From NCBI GenBank assembly GCA_032718475.1, contig JAUCBJ010000695.1, positions 1 to 36,451 on the forward strand: 36,451 bases of DNA. Direction: 5' to 3'. The translations under genes were made by a program, and so were the position numbers. The notes beneath the pieces were generated by a model. That model saw only the letters and a program-made list of their open reading frames with translations, did no database searches and was not told the origin of the DNA. Source of the stretch: Nemertoderma westbladi (Eukaryota > Xenacoelomorpha > Nemertodermatida > Nemertodermatidae). Numbering within the stretch: position 1 is the stretch's first letter; the number at the start of each line of letters is the position of its first letter. Positions 30,029-36,451 of this stretch are shown here, piece by piece.

Positions 30029-30412
30029 AGTTGATTTAGTATTAACAATGAACAGATTCAACCTATATAATATATTTAAAAGTCTGAATTTTGACGAAAA
30101 TATTTAGAGTACTGGTAGCTCATAATATTATTGTTTTGGTAACAATGAGTGTGTTGGTTCAGTGACTGCTAACAGGTTAGCTAACAGCTAACTATAATTC
30201 GCTGTGTTTGTTATGTTGTATACCAATAGTACCCACAACATTACTATTCTGAAAGTTTATTAAACAAACTCAACATTCTGACAGTTAGTTGAACAGCCGA
30301 CAATCTGCTTACCAGAAAACCTCTACAAAGTCACCTCTTACAAAGATAAGGCCCAATATTGTTAGATCCTAACAATGTTGATAGCAATAATAGGCTTACT
30401 ATAATGCATATA

Positions 30413-30879
30413 TACCACCCCTTTATATTAACTCATACAAATATTTTTTGTGCTAATAACTTCACATTAACCAGATTAAGAGCTAATCTACTTGAGAGAT
30501 GAATATAATAGTTTTAACACCTAAAATAAGATATCTGAAAAATATATTTTTGAATATTTTTTAAGATTTCACAAATTTTTGAAAATTGTGAGGCTGCCTG
30601 TACCACCCCTAAGCTTCAACTCAATTAAAAATTTTTAATAAGCAGAGTTTCATAATCACAATATGATTCAAATAAACTACTTGAGGAGTGTAAATTTTTA
30701 TTTTGAAAATTTCAGTTAGAAGCACGAAAAAAGCATGCGTGGCATCATTTTTCAAAAATTTGGGTTTGATGTACCACCCCTGAAGATTAATATTTTGAGA
30801 CAAAAATTTTTTTATAATGTTTTTAGGTGAAATGCAATGGGAAAATTCACTTGAGCAGTGAAAACAAGGAAAAAGTGTT
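30413..30879 (-). repeat. Right long terminal inverted repeat with three GGGTGGTAC motifs
   Basis: Mirror of 27093-27563. On the plus strand GTACCACCCC is seen at 30771 and 30600, and TACCACCCC at 30413, at almost the same spacings as on the left. Confidence 0.85.
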
Positions 30880-30885
30880 CTTTTG

Positions 30886-31563
30886 AAATCCTAATGGACA
30901 GCCACCACATGATGGCGCATATGGAAGGCGACCCAGTCTTTCTGAGGCGGTTCAACAGACAGGCGCTCGTAGTCATGATATTGGTACGCGTATGCCTTCA
31001 ACCAATAGGAACGGTAGTGCAAAATGCCCAAGATATTCACCGTCTTTTCAAGAAGTCAGGGGTCCTCGACGAGACGATGATGATGAAGGATTCCAAACGG
31101 TAATCACAAAACGCAACCGACCCAGGCCAACGTTCACAGTGGGAACAGTAGGGGGTGTGAAAGGTTCAGGTAAGGTGATTGGTAAAGCGTTTAAATCCAT
31201 AGCCGCCCCAGTTTCTTTGCTTGTATACATCCCTCTATTTCGGCCAAAGATTTGGTGAAAGATCTTAAGAGCGCCGATATTAAGGTAGATGAGTCAGATG
31301 TAAATGTGAAGTCGCATCCTGACGCTAAAAGTCTTAGCTATAAGATCGCGGTACCAGCAGAAAAACTGGAAGTGGCCCTGGGTCCGTCATTGTGGCTGGC
31401 TGGTGTATGTCTCCGCAAGTGGATTTACTATCCATATCACGCAAAGCCCCAGTCGAATGAGGCACAGTCAACGCCTAGCCAGCAGTATAATGTTGCTCCA
31501 ATGGCAGCTGGGGATAAGGGGCCTCCTATGGTTGAGTTGGGTACCGCAAACGTGACCATGTAA
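30886..31563 (+). pseudogene. LINE B ORF1, C-terminal part, one frameshift
   Basis: After the transposon the frame reads NPNGQPPHDGAYGRRPSLSE, then DDDDEGFQTVITKRNRPRPT and a GTVGGVKGSGKVIGKAF linker. Near 31228 the sense moves frame from LLVYI to SAKDLVKDLKSADIKV, then LEVALGPSLWLAGVCLRKWI, and ends NVTM at TAA 31561-31563. A GF.TV..K..r....... linker followed by a VfVsrl...tsa.dl...L segment is typical of LINE ORF1 proteins with an RRM-like nucleic-acid-binding domain; the RNP motifs here are weak. The TAA overlaps an ATG (TAATG) that could begin ORF2. Confidence 0.65.
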
Positions 31564-34500
31564 TGGCGACAGAAAACACACACTCTGACTTAGTCAACAA
31601 CTGAGTATTGTTTCCTATAACTCTACGGGTTTCGCCGCCGATAAAAGAGACTTAAGGGGGGGGTATACCCCCCCATGAACCTTTTTTTAAAATGGCTGTC
31701 AATTTGTGTTAAATGATAATACTGCTATTTTGTTATGGTCAACCACTGTATGGAAGGCCAAATAGCGTTTATAGTAAAATTTGAAAATTTATAGCCTCCC
31801 CCTAGCGGCTGGCGGCGGAATTAAAGATTTCACTAAAATTGCTACTAGTCCCTCAATTTTGGTCCAAATTTCTTGAAACCAACTTTTTTGGACTCAGCGT
31901 GATCGACTCTACAAAAGTTATCTTATAGAATTTTTAATTAGCCATTTTTATTTTAATTAATTAAATTAATTAATTAATTATCATATTTTTAATTAAAATT
32001 GGCTAATTAGAAAAAATTGTAATATTTATCAAAATTCCATAAGATAACTTTTAAAGAGCTTCCAAAGCTCGTTCGAATGAGCCATAAACGAAGTAAATTG
32101 GTTTAAAAATGACGGAGGAGTAGTAATTTGAAAATGAAAAATGTCATTCCGAGAAAATGCCCTTCAAAGTTTAAACCGTCCCGCCAAAATTGGCTGTCTG
32201 CGTTCTGGTTGGTTAATTATTTCCGGCACGAAGGTTGCACACCAACGAGCTAAAATGTTCATTACGGGGGTTTTCGGGGTCACTGATTTCATTTCCGATG
32301 TCAGTTTTAATTTTTGGTGGAATCTAGTCTGTCTGTCTGTCTGTCGGTCTTCTGTCTTTCTTACAATTTGACGGACAGACCGTCATACGGAAAAACAGTG
32401 ATAACTCGAGAACTGAAAGAGGTCTCACTAAGCGGTTTTCAGATTTGTAATCCTCATTAAATTCTGCACTAGATGAAATAAAGAAACAACAATTTGAAAA
32501 TTTTACCTGAGGGGGGGTATACCCCCCCCCCTTAATTAAGTTCCTATCCCTTAGTGCTGACATTATATGCTTACAGGAGCACTTTATATTAAAAGATAAT
32601 GCTAACTATTTAGGGAAGTCGTTCCCAGATTTTCAATGTTTATTGAACCAGCTATATTTAATAATTGTAGTAATTTGGGTCGCCCAGTTGCGGGGCTTAG
32701 CATCTTAGTTAGAAAATCAATATCTAAATACGTAACTCTTATAAAGACAGATAATTATTACAGGTTACAGGCATTGTCTTTTTCTTTCCCCAATACGAAG
32801 TTCGTGTTGGTAAACGCATATTTTCCAGTAGATTCTCTCGCCTTAGGGATGCAGTAGCCAATGATCTATTGTCTATTATCAATGATATTTCTGTAGTTAT
32901 CGATGCAGCTGGTACTAATAATTTTGTAGTGGCGTGTGATTTAAATACGGACTTTGTAAGACAGTCGTCAGCTCAAGTAGACCATGTGAATAGCTTTATT
33001 GATAATTTTTCTCTTATCCAAAGCATGGGATCTTTTTTAAATAGATCATACTTATACTTATACTTGTATGTAAATGACAAATTATATTTTTCTACAATAG
33101 ATCATTTTTAGCCTCGAACTCCTTCTTAAATTCATGCACATAGGCAGGTGTTGCTCATTGCGGAGCAAATTTATCTAATCATAGCCCTATATTTTTAAAG
33201 TTTAATGTTAGTGATTTAAATATATCTTTTTCGAGTAATGTTCTGAGTAGTAAATTGTGTTTTTCGAGGGTGAGTAGTGAACAGAAGTTAATGTTTAAAG
33301 AAAATCTGTCTAGCAGATTAGCTCAGACTAAATTATATTGTGCAGATTGTATTGATAAATTCTGTACTGATGACTCTCACCGTACCAATATTGATGATTA
33401 TGTGCTAGATGTTTTGGATTCTCTTAACAATGCGTGTAACGTATTACCCCATTCTGGAACAAGCAGAGCAAGGTGGGCTCTGGCCCAGTTCTACCTGGCT
33501 GGAATGAACAGGGGCGGCCCTACAAAGAAGATGCTATTTTTTGGCATAGTGTTTGGGTTGCTGCTGGTAGGCCCAATGCTGACAGCGGTAATTTGTTTCA
33601 AAGTAAATGAAGTAAATTAGAAGTAAATGAACTGTTATCTAATTATGACATTAATGTAGATATTATTTCACCTGAGTTAGTTAGCAGTGTAATAAATAAA
33701 TTGAAATCGGGCAAATCTGATGTTAGTTATATATTTAATTCTGATTGCTTTCTTAATGCTAATAAAGATTTAGCTCTTCACTTGAGTGTTATTTTTAATA
33801 GTTTTCTATTGCATGGGTATATACCTGTTTTGTTGTTAAAAGTCTGCTTTAGTACCTCTAATCAAGGATAAATTGGGTGATTTTGCTTCATCATCTAATT
33901 ACAGGGCAATTGCCATATCCTCTCTAGTGCTGAAGATTTTTGAATGGGTTTTACTGTTGTCTCAAGGTAGTGTTCTAGAACTAGACGAACTCCAATTCGG
34001 ATTTCAGCCGAACTCGAGTACCATTATGTGCAGTTGGGCGGCGAAGGAGTGTATTTCTTTTCACTCCCGTTTTTCAACTCCTGTATTTGGTTGTTTACTA
34101 GATTTGACCAAAGCCTTTGACCTTTTAGAATGGCGGTCCTTGTTTATAGAGTTATTAAAAAATGGGTTTTCTCCATTGTTTATTCGGACTTTGATTTTTA
34201 TGTACAAGAATCAGTCACACATTGTTAAATGGGGTGCAGCGTCTTCTACCTGTATTCCGGTGTCTAATGGAGTAAGGCGAGGCTCAGTGGCTTCGCCTTT
34301 TCTTTTTTGTGTCGTTTTAAATAAGTTAATTTGTCGCTTAAGGAAGTCTAAAGTAGGGTGTCATGTTGGTTCTAGATTTATCGGTGTAGTAGTGTACGTG
34401 GATGATATCTTATTATTATGCCCGTCAATTACTCGTCTACAATATATGCTAAATATTTGTAATGATTTTGCTAAGGAATTGAATATGAAATTTAGCACGA

Positions 34501-35222
34501 ATGCTGATAAAAGTAAATTCAAATGTATACCATTTGGTAAATCTTGGTTTAAACCGGAAATCAGTGTTACTGTAGGAGGAGTAAGTTTACCTTGGGTCAA
34601 GGAAGCTATACATCTGGGCAATAAATTTGATTTCTCGTGTACTTTTAAATCTGATATTATGTGTAAACATGGTAAACTTATAGGTAAACTCAACTGTCTA
34701 AGACAAGAATTTAGCTTTTTTCATCCCTCCTGTTTAATGGAGTTACAACGTATTTACGCTACCAGTTTCTATGGTAGCTCGTTATGAGATTTGTGGGGCG
34801 TTAGCTGTTAACGTTTACTTAAGGCATGGAACACCAATGTAAGAATTGTGTGGGGATTACCCTACAATACACATTGCTATTTTGTAAAAGGTTTAGTCCA
34901 CTATCCGTACCCTATGTCAATGTTGTGCAGTCGGTTTTTGAATTTTGCATTGGTTTACTTCATAGTGCTAAGCCTACACTTCGTTTCTCAAATGTAACCC
35001 TTTTTGATTGTCGCAGTACAAGTGGCGATAATCTGAAACGTATTATTGTTCTCAATGAAATGTTTCGTATTCAAATATTACTCCTAAAGTAGCAAATGTA
35101 AGTAGGTGGTATATAAATAATGATAATATCAATAACGTCAATTTGTGTAGGGAATTAGTGGATTACAGGCAGGGTTTACTAGAATTTGATCAGAATGAAT
35201 TTATTGATATGTTACAATTAAT
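31563..35222 (+). pseudogene. LINE B ORF2 relic: AP endonuclease and reverse transcriptase
   Basis: Endonuclease begins with LSIVSYNSTGFAADKRDL (31593-31654), is cut by the MITE, and resumes with IKFLSLSADIICLQEHFILK (from 32535). It continues with GRPVAGLSILVRKSIS, FVLVNAYFPVD, FVVACDLNTDFVRQ and LYFSTIDHF, then LSNHSPIF. A linker has PGWN and KEDAIFWHSVWVAAGRP (about 33500-33575). RT shows SSNYRAIAISSLVLKIFE, DELQFGFQPNSST, LDLTKAFDLLEW, GVRRGSVASPFLF and YVDDILLL (YVDD at 34395-34406). Frameshifts occur near 32635, 32850, 33110, 33500 and 33845; a TGA ends the main RT frame at 34785. The product is inactive. ORF2 ends about 35222. Confidence 0.75.
31656..32531. mobile_element. 876-bp MITE at a TTAA site with G-run/TATA/C-run ends
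   Basis: TTAA at 31652-31655 and 32532-32535 flank the element. Deleting it with one TTAA restores GACTTAATTAAGTTC, which reads D-L-I-K-F in frame with the LINE B endonuclease. Each end is a palindrome: GGGGGGGGTATACCCCCCC on the left and GGGGGGGTATACCCCCCC(C)n on the right. The middle has a long imperfect hairpin (AAAGTTATCTTATAGAATTT at 31914 against its complement near 32030-32058) around a TTAATTAA tract. A TGTC microsatellite is at 32329-32345. TTAA targeting suggests mobilisation by a piggyBac- or Kolobok-type transposase. There is no coding capacity. Confidence 0.85.
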
Positions 35223-35410
35223 ATGTACGATGTAATGTAATATGTTAAATTGAATATTGTAAATAATTAATTAATTAATTTTCTCGTTTAATCTTTATAT
35301 ACAATAAATATTTTCTTATATATTTTTCCTTTGTGCTATACATACCTTGTTTTGGCTGTGCTACTATATACTTTGTGTATCATAGTATGTATGAAATTAA
35401 ATTAAATTAA
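35223..35410 (+). other. LINE B 3' untranslated region and AAATT-type tail
   Basis: AT-rich sequence with AATAAA at about 35304 and a terminal GAAATTAAATTAAATTAAAC at about 35393. A short simple-repeat tail rather than poly-A is usual for several LINE clades. Confidence 0.6.
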
Positions 35411-36000
35411 ACTGTCTACAAGTTTTAGTCCAATAGAAGCGAAATGATTATTGAGTGTTGTAGCGAGTAGAGAATTAATGTCTTCCAAAAATTTGCTCTG
35501 ATTAAATTTTGAATAGTCATGTTTCGGATGGTTGAAGTGGCATTGAGTATTTTTGGAAGACAGTAAATGTAGCGTAATGGTCAGACATACCAAATTTATA
35601 TTGAAACACACCAGAGGACGAGAGTGAAGTGGTGATATTGGTAATGACGTGACCAATTACTGATTTAGACCAGGGAGTAGCACGCGTTGGTTGAGCTTGC
35701 CAATAGTTCTATTGAAGAAAAGGGTCTTTTTTATCCGAATTTGTCTAGTTTTAGACTAGACAAATGGATTCGTCGTTACTAATAAAGGTTTCGCTAAAAG
35801 TTAAAATGTCAAATGTGGTATTTATTGAATGAAGAAAATCAGTAGTTGCAGAAAGATTTTCAGAAAGACTCCTGAAGTTTAAATTAAAGATAGATAGCGA
35901 AGTTTTATTATAAGTAATATTGGTAAAATCTTTATTAAATGAATCTCCAGTAAAATAACCTTTATCAATGTTCAGGTTTATAAGGTTATTATCAGGGTCT
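35402..36000 (-). pseudogene. LINE C: AP-endonuclease relic
   Basis: The minus strand reads DSFNKDFTNITYNKTSLSIF, NLNFRSLSENLSATTDFL and FDILTFSETFISND (about 35945-35765), a LINE endonuclease N-terminus with the N...RSL and SET(f/w) motifs. After a stop it continues with VIGHVITNITTSL and QYKFGMSDHYATF (about 35665-35580), where SDH is the C-terminal catalytic motif. Last is FNQSKFLEDINSLL (about 35510-35470). The GDFN-containing middle is deleted. No reverse transcriptase follows; the copy is cut off by the 3' tail of LINE B at about 35410. The inferred order is that LINE B inserted into or next to LINE C. Confidence 0.6.
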
Positions 36001-36014
36001 AAGTTAGTAAATGC

Positions 36015-36154
36015 TTGGATAAGGAGAATGCCCAGTCAGTGTTAGAGAATGGGAATGTGTTATGTAGCAATAGTAACAGTAAACAGACGAATAACGTAGT
36101 TATGCATCGTTTATTTCCCAAACACTTAAACAGGTGCCACATGGAACATGATAT
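36015..36154 (+). other. Short open frame upstream of the Asn-rich ORF
   Basis: A frame starting at a non-ATG or the ATG near 36030 reads NAQSVLENGNVLCSNSNSKQ and LFPKHLNRCHMEHDM. It lies directly before the Asn-rich frame and could be its upstream part after one frameshift. No family recognised. Confidence 0.25.
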
Positions 36155-36451
36155 GAGTTGTTACAGAGCCTACTTGATAATACTGGTACGGCAAATAACT
36201 TAAATCATAGTAATGTAATTATCGGTGAACAAAATAACCTAAATTATTTAAATAATAATCCGGGTACGCCAAATAATTATATAATAAATAATCCCGGCGA
36301 AATTAATCAAAATAATTTAAATAATAATGTAATAAATCAACAGGGTGAGGCCAGTGGCGGTACAATTAATATAAACGTAGGGGAAACAGGCAATTTGCCT
36401 AGTGAGGGACTACAATGCCACGCAGTTGCGCAGGAAGGAACTGTGGCACCC
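36155..36451 (+). CDS. Asn-rich open frame running off the window edge
   Basis: This frame is open for 99 codons to the end of the window, with no stop. It reads ELLQSLLDNTGTANNLNHSN, then NNLNYLNNNPGTPNNYIINN, NQNNLNNNVINQQGEASGG and a less biased tail VGETGNLPSEGLQCHAVAQE. The DNA is a degenerate AATAAT repeat. The return to normal composition while staying open favours a real coding sequence, possibly an ORF1 or accessory protein of another element, but nothing identifies it. There is no clear ATG in frame. Confidence 0.35.

Larger units (their letters stand above)
27093..30879 (-). mobile_element. 3.8-kb DNA transposon with ~470-bp inverted repeats, inserted in LINE B ORF1
   Basis: Left AACACTTTTTCCTTATTTTC (27093) and, reverse-complemented, right AACACTTTTTCCTTGTTTTC (30879) begin long inverted repeats. 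These extend to about 27563 and 30413. One minus-strand transposase-like gene occupies the interior. LINE B ORF1 text stops just outside one end and resumes just outside the other, proving insertion. The flanks are T/A-rich (GTTTAAAA and TTTTGAAA), so the exact ends and target duplication could not be fixed; a degenerate TTAA cannot be excluded. Confidence 0.85.
26600..35410 (+). mobile_element. LINE B: non-LTR retrotransposon, broken by two nested insertions
   Basis: ORF1 begins at ATG 26694 and ends at 31563. ORF2 follows (31563-35222) with endonuclease, linker and RT, then AT-rich 3' sequence ending in an AAATT/ATTAA simple repeat at about 35391-35410. Subtracting the 3.8-kb transposon (about 27082-30888) and the 876-bp MITE (31656-32531) leaves roughly 4.1 kb, a usual LINE length. 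The element has frameshifts in both ORFs and is dead. The 5' limit is approximate. Confidence 0.8.

Noticed and set aside
32324-32563. 79-codon minus-strand frame
   Set aside because: Falls within and across the end of a MITE whose boundaries are fixed by TTAA duplications; not a gene.

Overview
This window looks like invertebrate nuclear DNA made up almost entirely of transposable elements. It is AT-rich, with micro- and minisatellites and no recognisable bacterial operons, rRNA or ordinary host gene. The palindrome TAGGCCTA (often within GTAGGCCTAC or ATAGGCCTAT) recurs through the single-copy parts. That, plus LINEs carrying a 2A peptide, suggests a marine deuterostome such as an echinoderm; this is inference, not proof.

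Layout: 0.58-3.93 kb, a decayed plus-strand gene with an acidic linker, an RNase-H-like core and an unusual C-terminal module. 4.64-5.9 kb, degenerate repeats and a minus-strand LTR-retrotransposon Gag relic. 6.8-7.8 kb, a piggyBac transposase relic split by a 257-bp tRNA-containing retroposon with 13-bp target duplications. 7.9-10.5 kb, a hAT-type element with perfect 8-bp target duplications whose interior holds a 14-copy 37-bp minisatellite, a G-rich AATT array and a LINE fragment. 10.6-12.4 kb, CpG-rich tandem repeats. 12.4-16.9 kb, LINE A, with a long uninterrupted ORF2: a 2A motif, an apurinic endonuclease, an in-frame proline-rich minisatellite, reverse transcriptase and a zinc knuckle. 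17-22.9 kb, a MITE candidate, local duplications and two transposase relics. 23.1-26.6 kb, a reverse-transcriptase relic and a split hAT transposase, both on the minus strand. 26.6-35.4 kb, LINE B, interrupted by a 3.8-kb DNA transposon with ~470-bp inverted repeats inside ORF1 and by an 876-bp MITE at a TTAA site inside the endonuclease. 35.4-36.45 kb, a third LINE relic and an Asn-rich open frame reaching the window edge.

The strongest leads are four. (1) LINE A ORF2 has a canonical 2A motif but no AUG for roughly its first 838 codons; the nearest upstream in-frame ATG is cut off by one TAG. (2) An array of twelve 11-residue units is fused in frame between endonuclease and reverse transcriptase of LINE A. 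(3) The 3.8-kb minus-strand transposon has three GGGTGGTAC-type motifs in each long inverted repeat and a transposase I cannot place in a standard superfamily; it shares an overall plan with the 0.58-3.93 kb gene. (4) The nested insertions in LINE B give a clear relative chronology.

Limits: all family names come from reading translations by eye; no searches were run. Several apparent open frames begin at GTG or TTG; where this matters I give the first ATG.
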